DNA of 64,000 nt from Ailurus styani (Eukaryota; Chordata; Mammalia; Carnivora; Ailuridae): the NCBI GenBank assembly GCA_002007465.1, contig LNAC01000065.1:1102570-1166569 (forward strand). The letters run 5' to 3'. The position numbers and the translations under genes are program-made. Position 1 is the stretch's first letter. Every line of letters begins with the position of its first letter. This document shows, piece after piece, positions 1 to 11,582 of this stretch. The notes below the pieces were generated by a model. It ran no database searches and was not told the DNA's origin. It saw only the letters and a list, made by a program, of their open reading frames with translations.

Positions 1-144
1 TAGCGATAGCTGCAATAATTGCATTAAGCAACAGAAATCAGTTTGTAAGTCTTAAATGCTGCTTGTAATAAACTTAACTCCAAATAGAACAAATGAGATG
101 TTGAATGTGAATGTGATTTGTAAACTTCTAGGAGTTCTATAAAT

Positions 145-430
145 GTTACACAGCAAATATTTATTGAGTGCCTACATGAGTACGTCACTGTGCTAGAGAA
201 AACAGAGGATTCAGCAGCAAAAAGATCTGGTTCCTTCCCTCTCAGAGCCTCTTATGTAGATGAGGAAATAACATATGGAGAACACCGTGTGGTAAATGCC
301 TGAAAAGATAGCTTGGGTAATTCGAAAAGGAAGAGGTCTTTCTTACCTCTAGGAGTCAAGGGACTCTTGAGAAAAGGCATTTAAGCAAGTTCATGAAGGA
401 TGTAAAGTTTCCAAAAAGAGATGGGGAGAA
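145..430 (-). repeat. Ancient L2-type repeat, antisense, first part
   Basis: The segment begins with a TATTTATTGAGTGCCTAC-like block, the reverse complement of the mammalian L2 3' end, and continues with the diverged text usual for antisense L2. It appears to resume after the two SINEs at about 874 (AACAGGGGAGAGTCACAG near 1084). Assignment is from memory of the consensus; the exact ends are uncertain. Confidence 0.5.
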
Positions 431-628
431 GGGGCGCCTGGGTGGCTCAGTCATTTAAGCATCCAACTCTTGATTTTGACTCCAGGTCATGAGATCGAGC
501 CCCAGGTCCTAACCTCAGGATTGTGAGATCAAGCCCCATGTTGGGCTCTGTGCTCAGCAGGGAATCTGGTTGAGAATCTCTCTCTCCCTCTACCTCTGCC
601 CCCCTTCCTTATTTTAAAGTAAATAAGT
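431..628 (+). mobile_element. Can-SINE (tRNA-Lys-derived), first of a tandem pair
   Basis: The head GGGGCGCCTGGGTGGCTCAG starts at 431. A pyrimidine-rich region and an A-rich tail end near 628, where a second SINE begins at once. Outer flanks 417-430 and 860-873 match (AGAGATGGGGAGAA against AGAGATGGAGAGAA, one mismatch), so they are the target duplication of this first insertion, with the second element sitting in its tail. Confidence 0.9.
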
Positions 629-859
629 AGGGGCACCTGGGTGGTTCAGTCGGTTAGGTGTCTGCCTTTGGCTCAGTTTGTGATCTCAGGGTCCTGGGAT
701 GGAGCCCAGTGTCTGGCTCCCTGGTGAGCCGGGAGTCTGCTTTTCCCTCTTCCTCTGCCCCTCCTCTCTAACCCTCCATCCCTGCTCGCACACGCCCTCA
801 CACTCTCACTCTCAAATAAAATCTTTAAACAAGATAAGTAAATCTTTTAAAAGAGGGAG
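629..859 (+). mobile_element. Can-SINE, second of a tandem pair
   Basis: The head GGGGCACCTGGGTGGTTCAG begins next to the tail of the previous element. It ends in CTCTCAAATAAAATCTTTAA and further A-rich sequence. ATAAGTA occurs on both sides (622-628 and about 834-840), compatible with insertion into the A-rich tail of the first SINE. Confidence 0.88.
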
Positions 860-873
860 AGAGATGGAGAGAA

Positions 874-1150
874 GGCATTTCAGATAGGAAGAATAGCAGG
901 AGAACAAGAGAGCATGGACCAGATTCAGGGGAATATAGTGAGTCCTGCTGAGTTAGAACTGCCTATACAGGCATCAAGTGGGAAATAAAACTGAGAACAT
1001 TCAGTGGTGAACAATAATGGTCTTGTATGTCCACCTGGGAAATGGGAATGCATTAAACCAGTAGGAGTCTTTGAATATATTTGAACAGGGGAGAGTCACA
1101 GCTATGGAACAGGGGCATGTTCCTGTGAATAGCTCCTGGGGGAGATCAGT
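874..1150 (-). repeat. Ancient L2-type repeat, antisense, continuation
   Basis: The text after the SINE pair (GGCATTTCAGATAGG, later TTGAACAGGGGAGAGTCACA) fits the antisense L2 segment that precedes 431, so one old element seems to have been split by the SINEs. Divergence is high and the right end is not clear. Confidence 0.4.
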
Positions 1151-2100
1151 CAGGAGGAAAGGCAGGGCAGAAACCAGGGACAAGGAGACCAGTTAGAAGG
1201 CTCCCACAGTCCATCAGGGAAGGGTGGGAGTGTGGGAGGACAAGGCCTGAAATGGGTGATAGTGAAATGGGAAGGGAACAGATGCAAAGGAAAGAACACA
1301 GTCTGACCTCTCCGTGGAGAAGGAATAGCTGTAGCTGCCTCTGAGCTTTAGCTATTCCTCCCCTTCCTTCCCTCCGTGAGGGAAACTTGAGAGGTGGGTA
1401 AGGAGCTGCATTTAAGAGGTGCTGAGTTCGAGGTGGTGACAGCCCCCAGGGGGCTTTGTGCCACAGAGGAAGGCCAGAGCTAGTTCCGGAGTCATTAAGA
1501 TATAAGAAAAAGTCAAGAGGTGGGAGAAAAGATTTTCGAGAAAGAGAATATGGGGAGGCAAAGGTTGAGGATGGAGCCTTATGAGAAGGGGAGGAAGGAC
1601 CTAGGGAGGACATAGAGAGAAATCGGGCAAGAGAGCAGGGAAGAACTGCAGGAGAACAGGACTGCAGCAGCCAGCAGAAGGGGTTTCCCGATGGAGGGAG
1701 CCGGAAGTGTCAGACGCTGGGTGGGGGTGGGGGCTGGGCTGAGGATGCCATCAGATTGCCAAGGGCTAGGTCACGGTGGTTGGCGCTTTTCTCTTTGAGG
1801 TAATATGTCTTGCAGAATGAATATTAAATGGCTTCATTTCCAAGAATTTTTAGCTTGCACAAATCAAGAATCACTGTTAAATTTGACCCTAGCTATCCCC
1901 CCAAAACACTTCTGATTACTAAAATTCCAGCTCTTAAATGTGGTTTCCATAGTCGTCATACAGTTCATTCTGTTGTGAGCAGATGGACCAAAGAATATCT
2001 GTTGATAGGATAAGTCCTTTAAAAACTACATTTCTGTTGATGCAAGAGGTTTGCTAAAAGTAATTTAATTCCTTTGCCTTTTATGAAATGGCTATTGTAT
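1151..2100. other. No recognisable feature
   Basis: I see no gene or identifiable repeat here. The 155-codon open frame on the minus strand at 1146-1613 is low-complexity, Ser/Pro/Leu-rich, and resembles no family I know, so I regard it as chance. Confidence 0.5.
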
Positions 2101-2129
2101 GATATATGTATGTGTGAGAGGGAAAGGGG

Positions 2130-2130
<1 letters not shown>

Positions 2131-2187
<57 letters not shown>
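2131..2187. repeat. (GT)n microsatellite
   Basis: Uninterrupted TG/GT dinucleotides, about 28 units. Likely length-polymorphic. Confidence 0.97.
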
Positions 2188-2192
<5 letters not shown>

Positions 2193-2214
2193 TGGGCATA
2201 TGAGCTTAATACAA

Positions 2215-2440
2215 TGGAATGAGAAGACTGGGGTCAGATAAATCTAGTTTCACAACCTCACCGGGCCATTTTCCAGGCTTGTGACTTCAGAAAAGTTACT
2301 CTCTCTCTCTAAGCCTAATTTTTTCCATCTATAATTCAAATAAGGTTATTTTGAAGATTGAGTAATATATAATTTGGTCAGGATCTGTACCATAGTAGGA
2401 AGTTAGTAAATGTTGATTCCCTTCCCCTTACAACCTTGTA
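2215..2440 (+). repeat. MIR SINE relic
   Basis: The order of blocks follows MIR: a GGGGTCAGATAAATC-like region, TGTGACTTCAGAAAAGTTACT (core 'gtgacc..gggcaagttact'), AGCCTAATTTTTTCCATCT, then GTAGGAAGTTAGTAAATG at the 3' end. It is strongly diverged, as expected for a repeat older than placental radiation. Confidence 0.65.
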
Positions 2441-2594
2441 TCGGTATGTAAATTTCTGTGTAATATACATCTATACACAAAGCCTTATCTTTATGACTCA
2501 TTTTAATGTGTTGATTTTATCATAGAAAGAGCATTCCTCCCGCTGTAGCTAATCTATCCCGTGATAATTCAACTGACTGGCAACTTAATATGGA

Positions 2595-2720
2595 TAAGAA
2601 TCCACCTGGGGAACTTATTAAAACAGGCCTTATTAAAAGGCCTGAAATCCAGAGATTCTGAGGATATAGATTTGGGGGAGGGCCTGGGAATCGTCATTTT
2701 TAACAGGCAGTTCTAGTACC
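2595..2720 (+). repeat. MER5A-like hAT (Charlie) fragment
   Basis: Blocks AATCCACCTGGGGAACTTAT, CCAGAGATTCTGA and GGGAATCGTCATTTTTAACA match the MER5A/Charlie plan (ATCACCTGGGGAGCTT ... AGATTCTGATTCAGT ... GCATTTTTAACAAG). No target duplication was resolved. Confidence 0.65.
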
Positions 2721-3435
2721 AGTTTCTAGGAAGCAGAGGAAGGGGCAAACCTGAGCCTCGATATGCTGATTGTAAATATAGTTTGTATCAGAGATAGGTC
2801 TGTGCCCCCAGTGTTTTATATTTGCATCATTAACGACTGGATTATATCTGTAATAAGATAAAAACAGCCGAGCTCCAGATAGTCGAGGCATGCGGGGATT
2901 GTCGCCCCCCACCGTCTCCGGCTGCAGCACCCCCACAGCAGTACCGGCTGATGTGCAGCCCCCAGATCAGCTTTTCTGCCTGTAGGATCGATGGTGACAC
3001 CCTGTCCCTGTGCCCAGAGTTTGCAAAAGCAACGTAACTTTAAGTGTCGTGACAAATAATACACTTAATGGCAGCAGCGTTGCCCAGTGATGCCATTCAA
3101 GTATATTTTGACGCATTTTTCTGACTCAGTGTCCTCTGGTTAGTAAACATCTCTGCTCTTTGATTTCATTTCTCTGCCTGTCTGCATCTTGGCATCATAG
3201 AATTTTTAGGCCTGTTCATATTGCTCGTCGGTCCCAACCTCATTTTATAGATGAGAAAATAATTGGACCTTTTTCCCTCCTAGTGCTGGTCCTCTTGCTT
3301 GTTCACAGGAAAGGATTGAGACATCATGTATATTCTTGACATTTAAGCTGTGTATGGAGAATATAAAACGTACCTGACTTGTTCTTATCGAATTGTGCTT
3401 TATATTCCCTGTATATAATTTAAAAATCAGATAAC
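2721..3435. other. No recognisable feature
   Basis: Mixed-composition sequence with no gene or repeat I can name. A short CpG-bearing patch lies at 2880-2960 but is too small to be called a CpG island. Confidence 0.45.
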
Positions 3436-3450
3436 GGGAGTATATTTTTT

Positions 3451-3683
3451 ATTTTTATTTTTATTTTTTTTATTTTATTTTTTTTTTTTAAAGATTTTAC
3501 TTCTTTATTTGACAGAGAGAGAGAGAGAGAGATCACAAGTAGGCAGAGAGGCAGGCAGAGAGAGAGGAGGAAGCAGGCTCCCTGCCAAGCAGAGAGCCCG
3601 ATATGGGCCTCGATCCCAGGACCCTGAGATCATGACCTGAGCCGAAAGCAGAGGCTTTAACCCACTGAGCCACCCAGGCGCCC
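3451..3683 (-). mobile_element. Can-SINE, minus orientation, with 15-bp target duplication
   Basis: It begins with a T-rich tail complement (AAAGATTTTACTTCTTTATT) and ends at CCACCCAGGCGCCC, the complement of the SINE head. GGGAGTATATTTTTT is present exactly at 3436-3450 and 3684-3698. The perfect duplication and the mustelid-type GTAGGCAGAGAGGCAGGCAG block suggest a young copy. Confidence 0.95.
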
Positions 3684-3698
3684 GGGAGTATATTTTTT

Positions 3699-4985
3699 AA
3701 ATTATACCAAGTCTTTTTGTAAAGTTGTTGGCATTCTGTTGATGGTTTGCTTCTTTTGGAGGATGCCAGTGGCCTGGAGCCTTCGGAGAAATAAGAATTT
3801 CTGTCTATTCCCATTACCCCCGAGCGGAAAAGAAGGAGCAACTTTCATGAAGTGAATTCTGTGCCTTGTGTGTATTCTTTCAGCCATCTTATGAGAATGT
3901 CAGAATAACCTGGTGTGGTAGAAGTTGAGGTGAAGAGGCTCGGTAATGCAGCTGATGAGATTTTCACACTCTGGGATCTGACTACAAAGTCCAGCCTCTC
4001 CTCTCCATACCCCGTGTTGTTTCCCCGACCACATGTAGAGAATATGAAATAGATCACTCACTGTTCCTGATTTTAGCTTAGAGACTCAGAGACCTTTGTC
4101 CCTGATATTACTGTAACCTCAGAATTTTTGACAAAAAGCAGGCGGAGCAGGGCTAATGCACAAACTTGAAATTGTTCAACAAATATCAGCTATGTGCCAG
4201 GTACCAGATCAGTACCCTCGACTTGTGGGGCCTCCTGATCCCCCGACCGGTCCTTATGTACCACCCGTGTGCTGCTGCAAGCTTTCCTTTTAAAGTGAAA
4301 ACACCAGTGGATTTCTACACTTGGTGAGACCCATTGATTTGTGTCTTATTATAGCTGTTACTGTCCCTATGCAGGGCTCAGTGTTCCCAGAGTCACTGTG
4401 CCAGTTGAAAATTTAGAACTGTTCCTTGGAGGACTGCCCAGAGGTGCTCAGCAGGTGTTTGTTGATGACCCTCTGAGGCCCTGAGGAAGGCTATGGTGGG
4501 GAGAGGGAAAGAGCCCAGAGCCCTGCAGAGAGAGTGTTGGGGGGATTCAAAACAGCATGATGTGAGAGACCAGACCGACCAACCTGGAGGCCTGGGACTT
4601 GTGCCTGCGACCCACTGTGCGAAGGAAAGTCATGTAACTTTGCTGGCTTGGTTTCCTCCTCTGTAACCAAGGTTTCTTCTGGCTCTGAGATGCAGTAATT
4701 CTGTTCCCTCTCCAGCAGAGAAGCAGAGGTGCTGGGACAAGCAGGTGGAAAGGTGGGGTGAGAGTTAATTCCGTGTGTGAGGTCAGCCAGGGGTCCTGAT
4801 TTTGGAGTTCCCTCCAGCTCTCCTCGTAGATAGACTAGTACCAGCCAGGGTTTGAGTTCTGCTTTTACCTTATACACGCTTGGGGAAAGTGTGTGAATTT
4901 AAGAGTGAGAAATTGTTTTGGAGAAAATTAGAGTTCTTACCAAAAGACGGAGACTGGCTGGGAATCAATCAAAAGATGACAGAAT
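3699..4985. other. No recognisable gene or repeat
   Basis: Nothing identifiable on either strand. The 128-codon minus-strand frame at 4491-4877 has no recognisable motif and no start or splice context supporting it. Confidence 0.45.
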
Positions 4986-4989
4986 GGGA

Positions 4990-5170
4990 GGGAAGGAATC
5001 ATGCTTTTCAAATTTTGTGGCTAGGAAGAACTGTAGAAATAAACCAGCCCAAACCAGCTCCTCACATTCTAGATAAGGAGACATCCTAGGATTTCCTCAG
5101 GATCACACAGGCAGTAGCAAACTGGGAAGAGAACCCCGTGTCCAGTGCCCAGTCCGGTACACTGTCTGCA
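4990..5170 (-). repeat. Antisense MIR-like relic
   Basis: The series TAGATAAGGAGACA, AGGATCACACAGGCAGTAGC, GAAGAGAACCCCGTGTC follows the antisense MIR pattern (GATGAGGAAACTGAGG, AGGTCACACAGCTAGTA, GATTCGAACCCAGG). Confidence 0.5.
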
Positions 5171-5380
5171 CTAAGTACACTAAGGCGGGTCCTATCTTAA
5201 GGTGGTCAGGAGAGCAGAAGATGGCAGGCAGCAAGCAAAGCTTAAAGAGGGGCTGAAGCTGTTCTGTTGGAGAGATTGGACCAGAATGCCAGCTGGGCTT
5301 CTAGTACACAATTGGACACCATGATGCAAAACTTCCATCCTGTTGACCACTTGGATTCTTGTCAATGAAAGTAGTCAAGA

Positions 5381-5596
5381 GGGCCGCCTGGGTAGCTCAG
5401 TCAGTTAAGCATCTGTCTTCAGCTCAGGTCATGACCCTGGCCAGGGTCCTGGGATCGAGTCCTGCATTGGGCTTCTTGCTCTGCAGGGAGCCAGCTTCTC
5501 CCTCTCCCACTGCCTGCCGCTTCCCCTGCTTGTAATGTGTCTCTCTCTGTCTCTCTGTCAAATAAATAAATAAAATCTTTAAAAATAAATAAAATA
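5381..5596 (+). mobile_element. Can-SINE, first of a tandem pair
   Basis: Head GGGCCGCCTGGGTAGCTCAG at 5381, tail AAATAAATAAATAAAATCTTT. TAGTCAAGA occurs at 5372-5380 and again at 5811-5819, beyond the second SINE. That places the target duplication around the pair and shows the second copy inserted in the A-rich tail of this one. Confidence 0.92.
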
Positions 5597-5810
5597 GGGC
5601 ACCTGGGTGGCTCAGTGGATTGGGCCTCTGCCTTCCGCTCAGGTCATGATCTTAGGGTCCTGGAATCAAGTCCCGAATCGGGCTTTCTGCTCAGCAGGGA
5701 GCCTGCTTCTCCCTACTTCTCTGCCTGCTTCTCTGCCTACTTCTGATCGCTCTCTGTCTGTCAAATAAATAAATAAAATCTTTAAAAAATATATATATAT
5801 ATGTATAAAA
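5597..5810 (+). mobile_element. Can-SINE, second of a tandem pair
   Basis: Head AGGGCACCTGGGTGGCTCAG begins directly in the A-rich tail of the preceding SINE. The body has the CTCTGCCTACTTCTGATC-type mustelid block and the tail ends in AAATCTTTAAAAAATATAT. The (AT)n/A tail ends at the outer target duplication at 5811. Confidence 0.92.
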
Positions 5811-5819
5811 TAGTCAAGA

Positions 5820-6470
5820 AAAGGTCTTTAAACTGGGGGGGGGCAGGAGGCGGTTTCCTATTTTTTAAAGCACTTTTTTCTCTCTCATTTCAATGCAAAT
5901 TACTAAGCTATAAAGTAATGTAGTTTTGAGAGGAATTAAATATTTTTCTGAAGAACATAAAGAGAAAGACCCAGCTCGCACTGGCCACTGGTATGCACGT
6001 GTTTTGCTGGCTACTTTTATGCCATGTGTTCACCCCAGGCTGCATTTTCATGAGAAGTCCAGTGGCTATTTAAATCCCGGAGGAACATCCTGGGGTTATT
6101 TCAGCAATCCATGAAGGCAGGCTTTGTGCAAGGTGAGATAGATATGAGCTGTCACTTCCTTCCTGCTTTGTGAGTTGGATATTGTTTCTAGGCCCCATTT
6201 TGTTTGTGCTATTTTTCCTGTTCATGTGTTAGAACAACTTCTGATTATTTGTAGAGTTGATTACAATTAGATAATAAGACCACCAATTCAGTAAAAACAA
6301 AGCCGAATTTATTACCTTGAAAGAGAGACCCGCCACATTTGGAATCACAGTCTCCCCAAACTTGTATGCGTGTTCATGTAGGCATAGAGATTTCTGATTA
6401 GCCCTGGTAGAAGGTTGATTCGCTGCTAGACCCAAAAAGGAGGATTTCCTTTTTAAAAAGTCTACTCAGC
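5820..6470. other. No recognisable feature
   Basis: Unique-looking sequence with a G9 run near 5835 and no gene or repeat I can identify. Confidence 0.45.
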
Positions 6471-6677
6471 GGGGCCCCTGGGTGGTTCAGTTGGTTGGGG
6501 CATGCGGCTCTTGATTTTGGCTCAGGTCATGGTCTTGGGGTTGTGGAGTCGTGGATTTGAGCCCTGGGAGTGTGCTTGAGATTCTCTCTGTCCCTCTGCC
6601 CCTCCCCCTGCTCATGCTCGTGAGCTCTCTCTCTCACTAAAATAAATAAAATCTTTAAAAAAGAAAAAAACAACACG
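6471..6677 (+). mobile_element. Can-SINE with 8-bp target duplication
   Basis: Head GGGGCCCCTGGGTGGTTCAG, CT-rich middle, tail AAATAAATAAAATCTTTAAA. TACTCAGC flanks it at 6463-6470 and 6678-6685. Confidence 0.92.
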
Positions 6678-6685
6678 TACTCAGC

Positions 6686-9600
6686 ATTTTGGTCTGTCCC
6701 TGCTTCTACCGGCTTGTTCTGGTCTTGAAGGTCTGACACGAGCTCAGAGAGCAAGGCTTCTCAAGGGCTCAGTGCGGTCTTTATGCTGGTGGGTGGAAGC
6801 AGCTGACTGTCTCACGGGAGCCAGAGTCCTTACGTGCCTCCTGGGTGCCTTGTGCCGTGTGTCCCGTCCTTCCTTTGGACTAAGGGGAGGTCCGCCTGTG
6901 CTTTCACGGGAGGCCCACCTTGAGGAAGCGGAAGATACTAGGGTAGATGGAGAAAGCCGTGAGTGGCAGTGACACAAAGCCCCGAAGAGGATTTTACTCA
7001 GACGTTAGAGAACTGGCCTACCCGGACTGCCACGCTAAATAGGGTTAAAAAAAGAACCTGACCTTTAACATTTGTCCTGTCGAGGTCTAGCAGTTCTGGA
7101 GTTTCTTTAGCCACGACACACTATAAGTTGACTTTGTGCAGGAAGCACCATTGATTACGGAGGAAACACACCCTTTCCTAAACGAATGTGCACTGCAGGG
7201 TGAGTCTCTTACCCTGTTCTGTTGTCTGTTTAACATGCTTCATATTTGGTTTTGGTTTTGACATTTCAGGAAATCACTCGAGCTTTTGGCCACTTTTGAA
7301 TCATCTATTTTAAGACTTTCTTTTCTATTTATTGTTACAAGTTTCTGATAAGGTGATTTCTGCATCTCTATTTTAGGAAATACTTTTTGAGGCCTTTTTT
7401 TTTTTTTTTTAATGAAGTTCAGATGGGAGTTTTACCTCTGATCCTCGATGCTACCTCACATTAAAAATGACCCATTTCTTCGCCCCATGAGGTTTCCTTG
7501 CTTAGGATAAAAAAAGTCGGGTGATTAGTCATTGTGGCGTTCAACAAACAAATCCTTTTGGAGGCCTTGATTTATGTTACTGGTCAGAAAAAAGGGTTGT
7601 ATCTGCCTCTGGACAGCTACTGTTGTGAAAGGTAAGTGTCATGTAGTCCCAGAAGGTCCCTGAAGTGTCCTGTTTGTTGTGTTCAGGCTTCTAAGCCCGG
7701 TGGCCATTTTCTGTGAGTTTGAATCCCTGTGAGAAGCTCCTCCCACCCGGAGTCTCTGAGCATTTGTTTTCTAAAATGAAAGCACAAGCAGAAACGCGAG
7801 CTGCTCTCAGAGCAGCCTGTTCTTCAGATTTTTTTTGATCAGTATATTTAAAAGCATAATTTTTTAAACAGCCTACTGTGGATTTTTATCTGCAATGGCT
7901 TTGGGTTTGTTCGGGGGATTTCACTAATTTTTTTGGTGTAGACAGCTTATTTATTGCTGCGATTGCTCCCTGTCCCCCCACCCCCATACTTTTAGTCCAA
8001 CAGGTGAGCAAGGGAACTATTCGGATACCTAACTCCTGCCAGCAACCTTCCTTCAGCTTCAGTGTCATGTCTTTTGGAGTGAAATTGGCAGAAACTCCCC
8101 GGGACTCAGTCTCTTTCCTATTCTCCCCTCCTCCCGCCTTTACCCCCACCAGTTTTCTCCCCCTGGCGCTTTCTTTTGTCTAAACTGCTGTGTGTCCATC
8201 TGTATGACCGGCCAGAGTTTTTGCAGCATTTCCACAGCGCAGAAGCTCTTGTGCCTCTAGCTGTATGCCTGACCTCCTGACGGACTTGCCTGACAGCTCT
8301 GCCAGTCGCCTGTATCTCCTGGACCACAGGAGCAGGTGACCGTTTCACAATCCTGGGCCGCCTCGGGGACCTGTGCCGCCATGCCTGGCCTCACTCCAGA
8401 GATTGCTGTGTTGCCAGCGGGGGCCTCAAACTGGAAAAATGGGAGGGGGGAGAGAAACGATGGAAAACACGGCAGGAGGAAACGTGTGTGCAAGGAAAGT
8501 ACGTACGTGGCCTCGAATATATGAGAGCTGGGTCCGTGAACATGATCTCTGTGCCTTGGCACCTTACCAGGTGGGGAGAACACTGGGAACCATGGCTGTT
8601 TATTGACAGTGGGGAGAAGTGGGGCAGATGCAAGAGCATCAGCAGCTTTTCTCCGGGAGGCCCCAGACTAGTGTTGGAGGCCGAAAGGATCAGCTCTGCA
8701 TCCCCACCCCCACTCCAGGGTCTCTAGCAGGACGGAGGAGCAGAAGCTACTTCCTCAGCTTGACCACCATTGTTCTACCGAGTAGTTCGTAAGGATTCCC
8801 TAGAGACACTTGTGATCTTGGGGGATGTGCTTTATTGTGTTGATCCCATTGTTTGAAGCCCAGACTGCTAGGTTGTCCAGGCTGCATTTCTGTGGTCTAG
8901 TGTTTGGAACTGTTACTTGTGTGATGCAGTGGTGAAGCGTGGTATTGTCCAAAATACTCTGACCCAGTAAGGAGCTACTGGTGAAGGCTTATGCGTTCTC
9001 AGCAGTGATTGCTTCCCTCACCACATCATCTGCTAATGATGAGCACAGAGTCTCTTTTGGAAGGAAGGCCAGGTGCCTCCCAAGAATATGAATCTGATTT
9101 TGTGGAGCCCAAGCTGACCTTAGGGTTAAAGTGACTTTTGGAGCAAAGTGAAGAGTTAGCTCTCTGCCACTCTGCCCCCTAGGATTCATATATTAAGAAA
9201 CTTTCCACATAGGCATGAACGAACTGGAGGAATCCTGAAGAATTATTCTGTGACCCAAATGTATTCTGTGTCATGGCTTCTCACCACCTGTCCTTCATTA
9301 AGATGGAATACTTCAGTAGTTTAAGAAGCTTGAATACTGATACCTTGCCACATAAATTTTAGGAGGACAGTGAATCACTGTACAGAGACTGAAATGTTGT
9401 AGGCAGACTAAAACTTAGAAGTGGTTTATACTTTCATTATTGTAGATTAGGGTCTAAATATACGCACACACAGGGGCAGGAAGAGAATGTGAATGTTCAG
9501 TGTGGGCTGGGTATGAGAAAATGGAATGGCAAAATGGTGGCATGACGTGTTTTTAAACTACTTAGGGCCGGATGAAACATCTCTTCAGGCTGAGTCTGGC

Positions 9601-10319
9601 CTCTGGGCTGCCTGCGTGCCAGTCAGAGAGCCACACTGTCTGACTCAACCCACCAGTCTGCATTTCCTTGGGGGCAGCCTGCCCAGTGTTTTCCTGCAGA
9701 GCATTGGACTTGAAGTTCTCCAAGACCCATCCCAAGGAAAAGTCATGGCCACTGAACCTTCTCCATGTCACAGCAAATAAGGGAGCCACTTTGGAGATAA
9801 ACTGCGTCCATGTCATACAGGCCAAGCGATTTATCAGTAGAATCAGCAGCAAAACAGCTTGTATGTCCGAGGACATCTAGAGAGGCATCAGACACAGCAG
9901 CCTTGACTAAGCTGCTCAATGCTCCATGTGCCCATCTCAGGATAAAATAGGAAGAACCCACCAAAGGAAGCCCCTCCCCATTCAGGCATGTTACCCCCAA
10001 GGTAGCAGAATGGAGCCAAGACTACAGAGGTTAACCTGGCTGGCACCGGGCCATGGAGTAACAGTGAAGGACAGCAGGCATTTTGCCATGTGTCTAGTCT
10101 CTGGTGTTGACTGGCTCGGCCCAAAGATGCTTCCTGAAGTATCAAGCAGTTAGCCATTTCCTGACTAGTCCTAGACTGGCACAGTGTGAGAACTGGCCGC
10201 TATCTCTGTTGACACTTGACTGACCTTCTGCACGTCTTGGAATTTACAGTGCCTTGCCTTTTTTCTCACTCTTTTTGCACCACTCCGGTTTTCCTTAGCT
10301 CTCTTGGAGCTGAGTCTTA
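6686..10319. other. 3.6 kb without recognisable gene or repeat
   Basis: I found no gene, SINE or L1 here. There is a T16-type run near 7397-7412. Several 60-105-codon frames occur on both strands at 7.9-10.1 kb; they overlap one another and carry no family motif. Part of this stretch could contain 5' UTR exons or regulatory DNA for ZBTB38, but nothing in the sequence proves it. Confidence 0.4.
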
Positions 10320-10400
10320 GTGTCGATAAAGCGCTTTAGCACAGGGCCTCACACGTAGAATGTGCTCAGTAAATATTAGCTCTTATGGTCATCGGCATCA
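10320..10400 (+). repeat. MIR/L2 3'-end fragment
   Basis: AAAGCGCTTTAGCACAGGGC followed by ATGTGCTCAGTAAATATTAG is the shared MIR/L2 3' tail. Only the 3' end is recognisable. Confidence 0.6.
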
Positions 10401-11582
10401 TCATCCTCACCATCGTAGTGATTATCATTTCCCCAGCAGGTAAGGGGACTTGGTTTTCTTAAACCTTCAACTCAGCCGTGTACGTCAGCTGTCTCCACCC
10501 TGACGTAAAGGAAGACGGACCACATGTATGTGACCCACTGCATCAGAAAGCACACCTCACGAGATGCACAGCTGACTCGTGCACATTAGTGCGTGGGGGA
10601 CACTGCTCTGGGTGGTGTGGTGAAGCACAGCGACAGACGTGCAGAGAGACTTGTCCTTACGGGTTTGCTAGCTAGGAGATACTTTGGGACAGTCTTGGGG
10701 GGCAGGGGCTGGGAGGTGTGCCTTTTACATTATACCGTGGGGATGTATGATGGCGTGATTTTGACCACACTAGGAATCTGATTCTGAAGGCTAGTGTCCC
10801 CTGGCTTTAACCTGAACATAGCATCTGGTTCCTTTCCACCTTCCCCACCCCCCACAGCCCTTAGACCATGCAAACCATGTTGCTAAGAAGGGAAATTCCT
10901 GTGGTAAGAGGCCAGAAAACCTTCGTGTGTCAGGAAAGCGACACACATCATTATAACATAGGACTGCAGTGCCGGAACGTGTAGCACTGTGACAAGGGGG
11001 AGTAATGGGCTCTCAGCAGGGACTGGGGGACTCTGGGAGGTGTGAGAAGAGAGGCGTAACTGAACCTTCTTTTAGGTTCCTTGCCTCCTCCTGGGGAAAC
11101 ATTCTGGAAGGTAGAAATAACCAATCCCAGTAACCAGTGCTGCCTCGGTGACTTGTCTGGGCTGGGAGCTACTAGGGTGATGAGGACAAAATGGCCACAG
11201 TATCTTAGAGACGAAATCCTAACTTCCTATCAAATTAATTTAGTTTAGAAAGTGAATTAATGGAAAGCCTTTTTAGCCTTTCAAAGCTTTCACCTGTGTT
11301 TTGAGGGTACCGTGGTCTTGCACCTTGTCAATTTGTGATCGGGGTGATCTTTTTTTCCAGTCCACGTGGTGCTTTCAGATGGCCTTGTGCCCTGTACAGT
11401 GAGCAGTCTGGGGTCCCTTGGGCAACATAAGACTTGGAGGTGCAGCTGTAGATCTTAGTCTCCGCGCTAGCCCTCTCTCTTCCTCTCTCCTCCCTCTTCT
11501 TCCTGCCGCTGTCAGGGAGCTTAGCTTGGTGCTCTGATCTCAGTTCCCACTCCCACTTATCCAGAGTTGTTGCCATGGTGTC
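10401..11582. other. No recognisable feature
   Basis: Nothing identifiable. Short open frames here are isolated and lack splice or homology support. Confidence 0.4.

Noticed and set aside
2880..2960. Short CpG-bearing patch considered as a CpG-island promoter
   Set aside because: Too short and too few CpG. No region outside the coding exon reaches island-like density over 200 bases by eye.
7126..7205. Possible small exon bounded by TTTGTGCAG and GCAGGGTGAGT
   Set aside because: An acceptor-like and a donor-like word about 60 bases apart occur by chance often. There is no coding phase or conservation evidence. It could be a ZBTB38 5' UTR exon only if RNA data show it.
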